Origin: Streptococcus cristatus AS 1.3089
Lineage (GTDB): Bacteria > Bacillota > Bacilli > Lactobacillales > Streptococcaceae
Direction: 5' to 3'
DNA: 64,000 bases
Assembly (NCBI RefSeq): GCF_000385925.1
Contig: NC_021175.1
Coordinates: forward strand, 146,501-210,500
Of this stretch, positions 25,733-36,705 are shown in pieces. Below the pieces are notes generated by a model, which saw only the letters and a list, made by a program, of their open reading frames with translations, did not search any database and was not told the origin of the DNA. How positions within the stretch are numbered: position 1 is the first letter of the stretch; every line of letters starts with the position of its first letter. The position numbers and the translations under genes were made by a program.

Positions 25733-28700
25733 AGATGATAAAAGTTTTTTTCACAACACAGAAAAGAATCTAGTTTCTGGTAAAATGTTAGGTCAGCTCA
25801 AAGTAGTCATTTTTTCTGAACGCCTATCGATACTCACGTTTATGGAAGGAACGAATGCTGAGGAGCAGGGGTTCTCTTTCTACATGAAGGATGGCAATAT
25901 ATACGCTGACGAAAAAGAGTTGATAATGGGAAAAATACCATTGAAAATAAGACTGTTTTTGTTATTGAAGAAGAAAGAAACATATTTGTCAGTTACATTT
26001 CTCCTCCAAACGAAGATTTTATTATTTCAAAAGATCAAGAAGCAAATCTCCTCATTTGCTCGAAAGCTTATATTCTGTTTTCCAACGGAAAGGTTTATCT
26101 CTATCCAAATGACAGTGTATGTTATTTGAATGAGCGTTTGATTTCCTCTGATATTATTTCCGAGTTTAAACAGGGAGATAGTATTTTTATAGAAAATTAC
26201 TTTATAGAGTTTTTGGACAATCAATGGCAGATTTCGTCTTTCTTTGAAAAAGCAATTTTCAATAGTCAAACTGTCCTGTTACAAGAAAGAAAATCAATTT
26301 ATCAATCTAATTTCCCAGTCTATCGGCGTAGTCCTCGAGTACTTCCTACGATATATGATAAACGTCAGAGGATAGAAAAGCCAAAAAATCCTCCAACGAA
26401 ACCAAAGAATGCTATTTGGCGTGCAATTGTTCCTCCTCTAGGTATGTTTGCTCTTTCTGGGCTAGTAGTAGTTTTAATGGGACGAAATGCGATTATGATG
26501 TTGAGCATGGGGGGGATGAGTGTTCTCACTGCTGCATTTTCAATTACGAGCTATTTTACTGATAAAAAAGAGTATAAACAAAAGAAGATAACAAGGCTCG
26601 AAGATTACGAGGCGTATCTATTACAGCAAGTATCTACCTTACATAAGCACTACATAGAGGAAAGGAACATTCTTTTCTATCAGCAACCCAATATTGAAAC
26701 TCTGATTGAAATGATTATGCGTTATGATGAACGTCTTTATGAGCGTCTGCCTTTTAATGAAGATTTTATGACTGTCTCGCTTGGTTTGGGAGATATTGAT
26801 AGTCAGCTTCAAATTGATTACCAAACAGACTTTTTAACTAAGGACAAGCTGACAATTTTTTCTCAAGATTTGCTAAAGACTTATGAGAAACAAAAGAGTG
26901 TTCCTGTTACAACAACGCTTACCCAAAATATCATTGGACTCGTCGCTCAACATGATATAGGTCAGCTATTTCTCCAGCAACTTTTATTGCAGATTGCGGC
27001 TTTTCATTCTTATCATGATGTAATATTTGTTAATTTGACTTCGCAGGAAGATTATGATCAAATTTGGAAGAAATGGAGATTTCTACCTCATTTTCTGTTA
27101 CCAATGATTAATGTTCGTGGTTTTGTACATGATGATCGTACGAAAGATGCAGTACTTACCAGTCTTTATCAGGTTTTGCAGTCTCGTTTTCAAGAAAAGG
27201 ATCAGAAGGAAAGAACTTATTTACCTCAGATTGTCATTGTTATTTCAGATGATCGCTTGTTGTCTGGTCATGCTATCAATGAAAGTCTTTCACGAGCAGA
27301 TTTGGCTTCTTTTGGTGTAACTGTTATTTGGGTGAAAGAAAGTCGCCGTCAATTACCTGAGACGGTAACGACGCTTATCGATTTGAGGAGTAGAGATACA
27401 GCAACTTTAATCAATAATAGAGGAATATATGTAAACCAAGCCTTTACTCCGTATCCATTAGTAGATAATTATGAAGGTGCTGTACGTAGATTAAGTAACC
27501 TAATTCATGAGGAGACCCAGAAAAATGCTCTTCCAGATGCGATTACATTTTTAGAATTATATAATGCAGAGCAAGTTGAAGACTTAAATATTTCCAGCCG
27601 ATGGGCACGAGGAGATACATCTAAGAGTCTTGCAGTTCCACTTGGGGTTCGAGGAAAAGATGATATTGTCTACCTGAACTTACACGAACGCGCTCACGGC
27701 CCTCACGGCCTCGTTGCTGGAACAACGGGATCTGGGAAGTCAGAAATATTACAATCTTACATTTTATCGTTAGCATTAAACTTTAGCCCAGAGGATATCG
27801 GTTTTCTCCCAATAGACTTTAAAGGTGGTGGTATGGCAAATTTATTCAAAGATTTGCCACATTTGATGGGTGTTATCACCAACTTAGATGGGGCAGGGAT
27901 CCAGCGCGCTCTGGCTTCCATTAAAGCAGAATTACAAAAGCGTCAGCGTCTATTTGGTAGATTTGGAGTCAACCATATTAATGGATATACAAAATTATAC
28001 AAGGAAGGTCGTACAGGGATAGAGGGAGATTTTCCTACAGAGCCACTCCCACATCTATTTTTAATTTCAGATGAATTTGCTGAGTTAAAGCAAAATGAAC
28101 CAGAGTTTATGACAGAACTTGTGACAGCGGCTCGTATTGGTCGTTCCCTAGGGATCCATTTGATTCTAGCTACTCAGAAGCCTTCGGGTGTTGTTAATGA
28201 TCAAATTTGGTCTAATTCACGATTTAAGCTGGCGCTAAAAGTAGCGGAAAAAGCAGATTCGAATGAGATCATAAAGACACCAGATGCTGCAAGCATTACA
28301 CAGCCAGGCCGTGCTTATTTGCAAGTTGGGAATAATGAGATATATGAACTATTCCAATCGGCATGGAGTGGGGCACGTTATGCACCGAAAGCGAAAGCAA
28401 GTACTGAAGAAGTTGATAATAGACTTTGGGTAATTAATGAGCTAGGACAATATGAGCTTGCGACTACAGATTTGTCTTATCTAGACGAAGAGATGGTTAG
28501 TAGGGATGCTGATAATGATGAGACTGAATTGGATGCTGTTGTAGATTATATTGCACAGTATGCAAAAAGTGTGAATCTCTGTATTCCAACTAAACCATGG
28601 CTACCTCCACTTAATGAGGATATTCCTTCTCCGATTTTAACTACAAATTGGGGGGATAAAAAACTTCACAAAGCTCCTTTTGCTTTAATGGATATTCCTT

Positions 28701-30163
28701 CGGAACAGGATCAGCGGATGCTAGAGTTCGATTTAGAAGAATTTAGTCACAGTATCATTTATGCTTCTCCAGGATTTGGAAAATCACAAGCTCTTCAAAC
28801 ATTAGTCATGAATTTTGCTAGACTTAATAAACCAGATCAAATACATTTTAATTTATTTGATTTTGGGACGAATGGACTATTCCCTCTGAAAGGATTACCA
28901 CATGTGGCAGATATTGCTACATTAGATGATGCAGAAAAACTAATAAAGTTCCTTAAAAGTTTACAAAAGGAAATACAAAAACGACGGGATTTATTGGCTG
29001 AATATGGAGTCACTTCTATTGAACAGTATGAGCAGAAGACAGGACAAACTTTACCATTTATTTTGAATATTGTTGACTCTTATGATACTGTACGTGATCA
29101 TCCGCTTGAAAGTTCTGTTGAATCTGCTTTTCATCAGGTACTGCGTGAGGGAGCGAGCCTAGGTATTTATTTGATAGCAACAGTTCTCCGAAATACTAGT
29201 ATGAAATTAAGTATGCGAAGTAATTTTGCTACACAGTTTGTTCTATATTTGGTAGATAAGGACTCCAAAAAAGATCTTATTGGTTTTGATGCTCTGGCTG
29301 ATCAAGTTGTTCCTGGTCGCGGTCAGATTAGATTTGAGGAACCAATTCGTTTTCAAGTGTACCTTGCAACGGAAGGAGGTTCAAATCTTGAGAGACTGCA
29401 GAGTTTAGAAAACGCTATTGAATCAATGGACAAGTCATGGAATGGATCCAGACCCGAAGCTATCCCGATGCTGGCTAATGAGATTACATTTGAAGAATTT
29501 GAAAATGATGTAGCTGTTCAAGAAGAACGGGAGAGATTCAATATTCCAATTGGTTATGATAAAGAAACAACAATGATTCGCTCTATTGAACCAATGAATT
29601 ATGACTTTATTCTTCTCATGGATGACACTCCTTCTCAAACATATAGTATTGAGCGAGCAATATTGTCAGCTTTTTCAGAGTTTTCTGGGAAAATGGACCG
29701 TGTAGTGGTTGATACGGATGGACGTTTTGCCGGTATGAATGAATATTTTGACACTATAATTGATGAGGCGAATATTAGCCAATTCCTTGGTGAACTCTTA
29801 GGAATCATCCAATCTGGTAAGCGTAGAGAGCAACCAATGTTTGTTTATCTTCCAGATATACACTTAACTGGAGATAAGATTGTGTTAACGGATAAAGATG
29901 TAAATACTTTGTTCACCAAATCTTCGGTAGTTAACATCCATTTAATTTTCCATGGTTATCAAAGCAGCATAGTTAGTAAATTTACACCATTCTTCAAGCG
30001 ACTTCGACAAAATGTTCCGATGGGAACGTTTGGTACTACCTTTAATGAACAAAAGGTCGTACCAGGTCGTACTCAATACAATGAGCCCTTGGTGGAACTT
30101 AATGAAACACAGTTCTTCGTTGGTAGAAGTGTTCATCGCCTGAGAATAGCGCAAGATAAGTAG
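25725..30163 (+). CDS. essC: Type VII secretion ATPase EssC, frame interrupted near N-terminus
   Basis: The motor ATPase of type VIIb secretion. The ATG at 25725 (AGGTGA upstream) opens a frame that must shift by -1 between 25910 and about 26125 to join the long frame that ends at 30163. Joined, it gives about 1478 residues, the usual EssC length. After the shift the FHA-like part continues (NTIENKTVFVIEEERN). Two membrane helices lie near residues 230-280, and FtsK/SpoIIIE domains follow with Walker A GTTGSGKSE near 665 and ASPGFGKSQ near 1015. A slippery sequence GGGAAAA at 25928-25934 is in the right phase for -1 frameshifting; a lost A nearby or a read error are alternatives. The frame from 26126 alone would lack the N-terminal FHA region. 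Confidence 0.9.
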
Positions 30164-30175
30164 TTACAAAAAGTT

Positions 30176-30204
30176 TTCATAATAAGCCTTAAATGTGCTA
30201 TAAT
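30176..30204 (+). promoter_or_regulatory. esaA promoter
   Basis: TGCTATAAT, an extended -10 ending at 30204, with a weak TTCATA 17 bases upstream, lies between essC and esaA. It allows separate expression of esaA. Confidence 0.6.
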
Positions 30205-30272
30205 AGACAGAGGGATTCCTGTTAACAAGTAACGATGATGCGGCTAAAATCAATTTAGGAGAAAGAATTATA

Positions 30273-33017
30273 ATGAGTCTAAAAAAAGAAAAAAAACATT
30301 TGTTTGGAAAAGTGTTAATTATTTTATGCTTGATGCTTACTGTGGGAGTTCTTATCTATGTAAGTAAATCAGATAGTTTTTCTTTTATTTTAGGAACTAA
30401 GGAAAAAACACATCTTCGAATTGGAATTGTCAATCAAGATGAGGGTGAGCAATTAAATAGTGTCCAATATAATTTTGGAGATGATTTTACAAAATTACTA
30501 GCGAAGGATGAGAAAAAAGAGGCGAGTTGGAAAGTCCTATCTAGGAATCAAGCAGAAAGCCAGTACAAGGATGATTCACTTGAAGCTATCATTTACATAC
30601 CTAAAGATTTCTCGCACAATATATTGCAATTGTCAAGTTTTAATCCTGAAAAGGCCAAAATAACGTATAAGGTAAAAGATTCTGTAAAAAAAGAGCAGTC
30701 TCTTGAAATGGCTCAACAAGTCGGGGATTATGTTAATAGCTTGAATCAGAAAACCATTCGTCTATATTTTACAAGTGTCATTAATAATCTTGATGATGCC
30801 AAACTTCGGATGAAAACAATTGTTGATGATGAATCAGATGTGTATAGTTCCTTATCTACTTCAATCTTTCAACCTGCTGATAGGAGTATTAAATCAATAG
30901 ATTCCATTCCTTCGATCGCACAGAGTGTTCAGTCTTCTAATAGAGCATTTGAACAATCAACGTCAAGTTTCAAAACCTCAACCTCTGATTTGTTGAAAAA
31001 AAATTCGGAGTCCTTACTCGGTCAAGCAGATCCAATTTTAAAGTACAAACAAGTTCAATCACAGGTTGCTAATCACAATGCTCGAGTCGCAGGAAATTCT
31101 ATTAAGAATCAATATGATAAAGATAATGAATTGTATCTAACCCTTTATAGAAATTCAATGAATTATTTGCATCTTTTCAAAAATACAGACTCCTCTACTG
31201 ATCCAGATAATTCAGAACCTTATTTTAAACGTTTAGCTCAGCGTATAAATAGTTATAATGAGAAGATGGACCAATATCAAGCGAAGATAGAGCAGTCTCG
31301 AAAAGAACTAGGATCCATTCGGAGCTCTCTTGAGGAGTCTCGTAGACAAGTATCTCAGAACTATTTTGACGGCAAAGTGATTGATACATCGACCTTAGGA
31401 AGTGATGAGGCAGCGATTTTAAAAGCAGTCAGTGATGAAGCAGATCAAAATAGTGTAAGACAAGCTTTAGCTAAGCAGGTTGTTAATACTTTATCAGATT
31501 CAGATGAATTGCCTATAGATTATACTAATCAAGTAGATAGCACGATTGCTTCTATTAGTGTTAATCCTAGTGATTATGGAATCTTATTTAATAAACTAAA
31601 AGAGTTTGGAGCTTTAACAGATGGACAAATCAATTCATATTACGCAAAATTAAGCCTATTGTCGAAATATGCGAGCATTAAAGGTAGGACTACTGGTTCG
31701 ATGCCAGGCTATACGTTTATAACAGTAGCTAATGATGTGTTGCCACCTACAGAGACTCAAACGGTTACAATGACTCATGTTTATCCTGAGCTCTCTTCTG
31801 CAGGAACTGGAGCTAAGAAATATATTGAAACTCCTATTCGTGTGACAAATGTACGTGTTAAGGGTGCCAAGGGAGCCACAGTAGTCCCAAGCGTTGATAA
31901 GATTTCAGCACCGACTACCCTCCAACTTCAAATTCAACTTTCTCCTAATTATGGACTGAATACTATTATGTTTGAACTTGAAATTGGTAGCGAAAGAATT
32001 CCTTTGGAGTATAGTTTCTTTTATGATGATAATAAAGGAAATGTTGCGTTAGTAAAGAAAGATTTATCCCATATTTTTGACCAACTATCTCGAATTGATA
32101 TAGCGTCGACTATGGTTAAGAATTTATATGGTAGCCCAACATCATCGTATAACAATGTTGACATAGCTAATCCAGCGAGTGACTCAGTTGCGAAGATGTA
32201 TGGGAACATTTCACCATCATCTGTAGCGGATAAGTTGCAACAGAAAGATGTGGATCAATATAGACAGTCAGGAATTGACCTATATGTTAAATTAAGTGTA
32301 GAGATAAATAGACTTCAGGCAAATATAGCCTCTCTTCCTCAACTGGCAAAAGAAGAATTACCTAGCGATTATTTTGCAGCAATTGTTAAAGACTTAGACG
32401 ATTGGCACCAAGAGGCATCTAATAAGTTGAATGAGGAGTATGAGAAGTGGAAAAAAAATGGCCCAGAGCTTTTAGAGATTTCTCCAACAAGTTCAGGTGA
32501 CGGTTTGTCAAATAGTAGACTTTATACAACAGATGATAGTAGTAATAGTCTATTGGATATTGTTACAAAACTTGCCTCTAATACTCGAAACACTTCTGAT
32601 ACAATCATCTCTAATGGGAACACAATTGGATCTATGGATACGCAATTTAATACTTTAGCAGAGCAAGCTAAAAGAGTTCAAGGAGAAGTGAAGGAAGTTC
32701 ATCAGCAAACGGAATCACTTATTAAGAATCAGGCTAAGAATGTTGAAGATAGTACTGAATTTAATAAGAACTTCCAAGGAGTACTATCAAATGCTCGTTC
32801 GAACGGAACGGATAACCAAGCTGTTTTAAACTTCTTATCCAACCCAGTTGTAACTGAAAAAACCAATCAATCTGGTGTTTTATCAAATACACCGATCTGG
32901 GTTTATCTACTTGTAATCTTACTTTTAACCAATATTGCGACTGGTCTAACAATTAGAGAGTATGCTCATAGAAAGAAAGAGAAAATAGTTGAAAAGGAAG
33001 AAGAGCACTTCGAATAG
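30273..33017 (+). CDS. esaA: Type VII secretion protein EsaA
   Basis: A 914-residue membrane protein of the EsaA/YueB family. One helix lies near residues 12-30, followed by a very long extracellular region rich in coiled-coil stretches, and a final helix near 878-898 with a basic tail. LRIGIVNQDEG soon after the first helix is typical for the family, which includes the YueB phage receptor of B. subtilis. AGGAGA precedes the ATG. Here esaA comes last and has its own promoter, whereas in Staphylococcus it sits near the front. It probably forms the extracellular shaft of the machine. Confidence 0.92.
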   Translation: MSLKKEKKHLFGKVLIILCLMLTVGVLIYVSKSDSFSFILGTKEKTHLRIGIVNQDEGEQLNSVQYNFGDDFTKLLAKDEKKEASWKVLSRNQAESQYKDDSLEAIIYIPKDFSHNILQLSSFNPEKAKITYKVKDSVKKEQSLEMAQQVGDYVNSLNQKTIRLYFTSVINNLDDAKLRMKTIVDDESDVYSSLSTSIFQPADRSIKSIDSIPSIAQSVQSSNRAFEQSTSSFKTSTSDLLKKNSESLLGQADPILKYKQVQSQVANHNARVAGNSIKNQYDKDNELYLTLYRNSMNYLHLFKNTDSSTDPDNSEPYFKRLAQRINSYNEKMDQYQAKIEQSRKELGSIRSSLEESRRQVSQNYFDGKVIDTSTLGSDEAAILKAVSDEADQNSVRQALAKQVVNTLSDSDELPIDYTNQVDSTIASISVNPSDYGILFNKLKEFGALTDGQINSYYAKLSLLSKYASIKGRTTGSMPGYTFITVANDVLPPTETQTVTMTHVYPELSSAGTGAKKYIETPIRVTNVRVKGAKGATVVPSVDKISAPTTLQLQIQLSPNYGLNTIMFELEIGSERIPLEYSFFYDDNKGNVALVKKDLSHIFDQLSRIDIASTMVKNLYGSPTSSYNNVDIANPASDSVAKMYGNISPSSVADKLQQKDVDQYRQSGIDLYVKLSVEINRLQANIASLPQLAKEELPSDYFAAIVKDLDDWHQEASNKLNEEYEKWKKNGPELLEISPTSSGDGLSNSRLYTTDDSSNSLLDIVTKLASNTRNTSDTIISNGNTIGSMDTQFNTLAEQAKRVQGEVKEVHQQTESLIKNQAKNVEDSTEFNKNFQGVLSNARSNGTDNQAVLNFLSNPVVTEKTNQSGVLSNTPIWVYLLVILLLTNIATGLTIREYAHRKKEKIVEKEEEHFE

Positions 33018-33086
33018 ATAAGAATTATTTTCTCATTAAACCTTACAAAATTGTCAGGAAAAAGTGCTTTTACAAAGGGATTTTTA

Positions 33087-33115
33087 TTGTTTTCCTATCT
33101 TAAATTTGGTATAAT
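33087..33115 (+). promoter_or_regulatory. Promoter of small membrane peptide
   Basis: TTGTTT (33087-33092), 17 bases and TATAAT (33110-33115). The transcript would have a leader of about 100 bases before the ATG at 33221. Confidence 0.65.
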
Positions 33116-33220
33116 AAAGGTGAATCCAGAGGCAGGCTAGAAAGGAAAAAATCGGAAACGAAACAGCCGCTGATGGTCGCTTTGCACATTGCAGTTTGAA
33201 ATAAGGAGAGGAGGTTTATC

Positions 33221-33361
33221 ATGTCTTTGTCTACCTTATTTGAAGTATCAATAGCTATTTTGGGTGTGGCCTCTGCTGGTTACCTCATCTATGCCTATTA
33301 TGAGTTTCTAAAGGATATAGCTCATATGGAGAAAGTACATCATTTTCATCACGGAGGTTGA
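33221..33361 (+). CDS. Small single-helix membrane peptide, 46 residues
   Basis: An ATG with the strong site AAGGAGAGGAGG nearby opens 46 codons. The peptide has one hydrophobic helix (about residues 6-26) and an end rich in histidine and glycine (KVHHFHHGG). A consensus promoter lies about 100 bases upstream, and a perfect terminator overlaps its stop, so this is a complete one-gene transcription unit. I do not recognise the family. A stress peptide or a type I toxin are possibilities, not supported further. Confidence 0.65.
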   Translation: MSLSTLFEVSIAILGVASAGYLIYAYYEFLKDIAHMEKVHHFHHGG

Positions 33362-33388
33362 GACAAAAGTGTCTCAGCCTCGCTTTTT
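33354..33388 (+). terminator. Terminator overlapping small peptide stop
   Basis: GAGGTTGAGACA (33354-33365) pairs with TGTCTCAGCCTC (33370-33381) with one mismatch, then a T tract. The region to 33480 holds fragments resembling the element at 5921-6098, including GTCGAGCAAG and GGGGCTGGGAC. Confidence 0.8.
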
Positions 33389-33634
33389 ATTAGAAAGAGA
33401 TCCTTGAGGTTGCAGCTGCTTGCTCAATAGTCATGGATTGTCGAGCAAGCTCGCGGGGCTGGGACTATTTGTAAGGTCTGGGAAAGCTTTTAAAGCTGTG
33501 CTCAGAAACAGGGAGCCAAGCTGGATGTTTGAAACTTTAGTGCTATCCTAGCGCCTTCCTGATATTCTAGTCCTCTTGGTTTTCATATTGATTTAAAAAT
33601 GTTAAAATAGTAGGCAAGAAAGCGGAGAGAATGC

Positions 33635-35854
33635 ATGCCAAAAGAAGAAAATTTAACGGGTAATCAGGTTGTAGCCCTAACAAAAAAATATTTAGCTGCA
33701 GAGGATGTGGTCTTTGTTCAAAAAGCACTGATTTATGCGGTAGAATGCCATAGCGGGCAGACTCGCAAGTCAGGAGAACCCTATATTGTCCATCCGATTC
33801 AGGTGGCGGGAATTTTAGCTAAGCTCAAGCTGGATGCTGTTTCAGTAGCCTGTGGTTTTTTGCATGATGTTGTAGAGGATACGGCGGCGACCTTGGACGA
33901 TCTGGAGCGGGAATTCGGCCATGATGTGCGCGTGATTGTGGATGGTGTGACCAAGCTTGGGAAAGTCAAATACAAGTCTCACGAAGAACAGTTGGCGGAA
34001 AATCATCGCAAGATGCTCATGGCCATGTCAGAAGACCTTCGAGTGATCTTGGTCAAGCTGGCTGACCGTCTGCATAATATGCGTACTCTGAATCATTTAC
34101 GGCCAGACAAACAAGAGCGGATCTCGCAGGAAACTATGGAAATCTATGCTCCTCTGGCTCATCGTTTGGGGATTTCCAGTGTCAAATGGGAATTGGAAGA
34201 CTTATCTTTCCGTTATCTCAATCCGACGGAATTTTATAAAATTTCCCACATGATGAAGGAGAAGCGCCGAGAGCGGGAAGCTCTGGTAGAGGAAGTTGTC
34301 CACAAGATTGAAACCTACGCGGGAGAGCGCAATCTTCATGGAAAGATCTATGGTCGTCCCAAGCATATTTATTCCATCTATCGCAAAATGCAGGACAAGA
34401 AGAAGCGTTTTGATGAGATTTATGATCTGATTGCTATTCGCTGCATTTTGAGCACTCACAGTGATGTCTATGCCATGCTGGGCTATATCCATGAGCTTTG
34501 GAAACCCATGCCTGGTCGTTTCAAGGACTATATTGCCAATCGTAAGGCCAACGGCTACCAGTCCATCCATACGACCGTTTACGGACCTAAAGGTCCGATC
34601 GAGTTTCAGATTCGGACCAAGGAAATGCACGAAGTGGCAGAATACGGGGTCGCTGCTCACTGGGCTTATAAAAAGGGGATAAAGGGTCAGGTTGACAGCA
34701 AGGAATCTGCCATCGGGATGAATTGGATCAAGGAACTGATGGAGTTACAGAATCAGTCTGGTGATGCTAAGGAATTTGTTGATTCGGTTAAGGAAAGCTA
34801 TCTGGCGGAAGAAATCTATGTCTTCACACCGGATGGAGCAGTGCGTTCTTTGCCTAAGGACTCAGGCCCCATTGATTTTGCCTATGAGATCCATACCAAG
34901 GTCGGGGAGAAGGCGACAGGAGCCAAGGTTAATGGTCGCATGGTGCCGCTCAATACCAAGCTGAAGACTGGGGATCAGGTGGAAATCATCACCAATGCTA
35001 ACTCCTTTGGACCGAGCCGCGACTGGCTCAATATCGTCAAGACCAGCAAGGCCAGAAATAAAATCCGTCAGTTCTTTAAAAATCAAGACAAGGAGCTATC
35101 TATCTCTAAAGGACGGGAGCTCTTGCAGGCTCAATTCCAGGAAAATGGCTATGTAGCCAATAAGTACATGGATAAGAAGCACATGGAAGAAGTGCTGCAA
35201 AAGACCAGCTATAAGACCGAAGAAGCGCTTTTTGCGGCAATTGGTTTCGGTGAGATCGGTGCCATTAGTATTTTCAACCGCTTGACGGAAAAAGAACGCC
35301 GTGAGGAAGAGCGGGCCAAGGCCAAAGCAGAGGCGGAGGAATTGGTCAAGGGCGGTGAAGTCAAGGTCGAGAACAAAAAAGACACCCTCAAGGTCAAGCA
35401 CGAAGGTGGCGTGGTCATTCAAGGAGCATCTGGTCTCCTCATTCGGATTGCTAAATGCTGTAATCCCGTACCGGGAGACGACATTGTCGGCTATATTACC
35501 AAGGGGCGCGGTGTGGCCATCCACCGGCAGGACTGCATGAATCTCAAGGCTCAGGAAAATTACGAGCAGCGCCTGCTTGATGTGGAATGGGAAGAAAATA
35601 ACTCGACCAAAGAGTACACGGCCCACATTGATATTTATGGTCTCAACCGATCTGGTCTTCTCAACGATGTGTTACAGGTCCTATCCAATACTACCAAAAA
35701 TATTTCAACGGTGAATGCTCATCCAACCAAGGATATGAAGTTTGCCAATATTCACATTTCCTTTGGCATTGCTAACTTGTCCATGCTGACGACGGTGGTG
35801 GACAAGATCAAGAGTGTGCCAGAGGTCTACTCGGTCAAACGGACCAATGGCTAA
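33635..35854 (+). CDS. relA: Bifunctional (p)ppGpp synthetase/hydrolase
   Basis: A 739-residue long RelA/SpoT homologue that makes and degrades the alarmones ppGpp and pppGpp. The hydrolase HD domain (about 25-180) has H77-D78 and E81-D82 in FLHDVVEDTA, and a second HN pair in DRLHNMRTL. The synthetase domain (about 240-350) shows GRFKDYIANRKANGYQSIH. TGS (about 390-455) and a C-terminal ACT domain (about 665-739) follow. Because the hydrolase residues are present, both activities are expected. GGAGAG precedes the ATG, and dtd follows 48 bases later. Confidence 0.95.
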   Translation: MPKEENLTGNQVVALTKKYLAAEDVVFVQKALIYAVECHSGQTRKSGEPYIVHPIQVAGILAKLKLDAVSVACGFLHDVVEDTAATLDDLEREFGHDVRVIVDGVTKLGKVKYKSHEEQLAENHRKMLMAMSEDLRVILVKLADRLHNMRTLNHLRPDKQERISQETMEIYAPLAHRLGISSVKWELEDLSFRYLNPTEFYKISHMMKEKRREREALVEEVVHKIETYAGERNLHGKIYGRPKHIYSIYRKMQDKKKRFDEIYDLIAIRCILSTHSDVYAMLGYIHELWKPMPGRFKDYIANRKANGYQSIHTTVYGPKGPIEFQIRTKEMHEVAEYGVAAHWAYKKGIKGQVDSKESAIGMNWIKELMELQNQSGDAKEFVDSVKESYLAEEIYVFTPDGAVRSLPKDSGPIDFAYEIHTKVGEKATGAKVNGRMVPLNTKLKTGDQVEIITNANSFGPSRDWLNIVKTSKARNKIRQFFKNQDKELSISKGRELLQAQFQENGYVANKYMDKKHMEEVLQKTSYKTEEALFAAIGFGEIGAISIFNRLTEKERREEERAKAKAEAEELVKGGEVKVENKKDTLKVKHEGGVVIQGASGLLIRIAKCCNPVPGDDIVGYITKGRGVAIHRQDCMNLKAQENYEQRLLDVEWEENNSTKEYTAHIDIYGLNRSGLLNDVLQVLSNTTKNISTVNAHPTKDMKFANIHISFGIANLSMLTTVVDKIKSVPEVYSVKRTNG

Positions 35855-35902
35855 GTTGGAGCTTGTCAGAGTGGATGTTCGTCAGAAAATAAAGGAAAAA
35901 AT

Positions 35903-36346
35903 ATGAAAATCGTCATTCAGCGTGTCAAACATGCCCAGGTCAGTATCGACCAGCAACTGTACAGTAGGATTGAACAGGGTCTCCTGCTCTTAGTAGGTGT
36001 CGGGCCTGAGGATAGTCAGGAAGATATGGACTATGCAGTCAGGAAGATTGTCAATATGCGGATTTTTTCCGATGCTGAGGATAAGATGAATCTTTCTGTT
36101 CAAGATATTGGAGGGGAAATTCTTTCCATTTCCCAATTTACCCTCCATGCAGATACCAAAAAGGGAAATCGGCCAGCCTTTACAGGTGCAGCCAAGCCGG
36201 ATATGGCTAGTCCCTTTTATGACAAGTTTAACCAGCTGTTAGCTGAGCAAGTGCCAGTCAAGACGGGCGTGTTCGGCGCAGATATGCAGGTGGAATTGGT
36301 AAATGATGGCCCAGTGACCATTCTGCTAGACACTAAAAATAGATGA
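35903..36346 (+). CDS. dtd: D-aminoacyl-tRNA deacylase
   Basis: A 147-residue proofreading enzyme that removes D-amino acids from tRNA. The start [15 protein letters not shown], the motif [17 protein letters not shown] and the late segment [11 protein letters not shown] are typical of Dtd, including the GP cis-peptide motif near the end. AAAGGAA lies upstream. It is co-transcribed with relA, the common arrangement in Firmicutes. Confidence 0.95.
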   Translation: MKIVIQRVKHAQVSIDQQLYSRIEQGLLLLVGVGPEDSQEDMDYAVRKIVNMRIFSDAEDKMNLSVQDIGGEILSISQFTLHADTKKGNRPAFTGAAKPDMASPFYDKFNQLLAEQVPVKTGVFGADMQVELVNDGPVTILLDTKNR

Positions 36347-36348
36347 AA

Positions 36349-36500
36349 GAATTGCGCGCCTTTTGAAGGTTAGTGGTTTACGACCAAGCAAAAATAGTTT
36401 ACTTCTTTCCTAGGGACAAGGCGCAATTCATAGGCTTCATAAGTAACTTTTAATAGACCAGATGCTGGTTTCCTTAGAAGTTCTTATGAGGCTTTTTGTG
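36349..36500 (+). repeat. Two-hairpin intergenic structure after dtd
   Basis: The first pairing joins GAATTGCGCGCCTT (36349-36362) with AAGGCGCAATTC (36418-36429) across a loop of about 55 bases. The second joins CTTCATAAGTAACTT (36435-36449) with AAGTTCTTATGAGG (36478-36491), followed by CTTTTTG, and probably terminates the relA-dtd transcript. Beyond it, to 36620, nothing else was seen. Confidence 0.6.
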
Positions 36501-36627
36501 TTGTTTTAAAAAGATATCATTCTAGTAGGTGGCTTTGGAGTTGATAAAGCGGGATGGCAGACAAGCGTTGCTCCTTGTCAGATGCGACAGATGTCTAGGG
36601 CTTATTGGAAAAGGGTTTTACGACTTA

Positions 36628-36636
36628 TGGTATAAT
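36628..36636 (+). promoter_or_regulatory. Promoter of lipid-type operon
   Basis: TGGTATAAT is a perfect extended -10 about 70 bases before the first gene. TTGGAA lies 20 bases further upstream, too far to be a standard -35. Confidence 0.6.
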
Positions 36637-36705
36637 GATATATATAAGTTTGAGGAATCTCTTGATTTTTCAGACTGATCTTCATAAAAAGAATAGGAAA
36701 TAAGT

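Noticed and set aside
33354..33480. A second full copy of the 5921-6098 element
   Set aside because: Only short words are shared and in partly reversed order; it is at most a fragment.
35096..35626. A 176-codon minus-strand frame inside relA
   Set aside because: It lies fully inside the TGS-ACT part of relA, which is clearly the coding frame.
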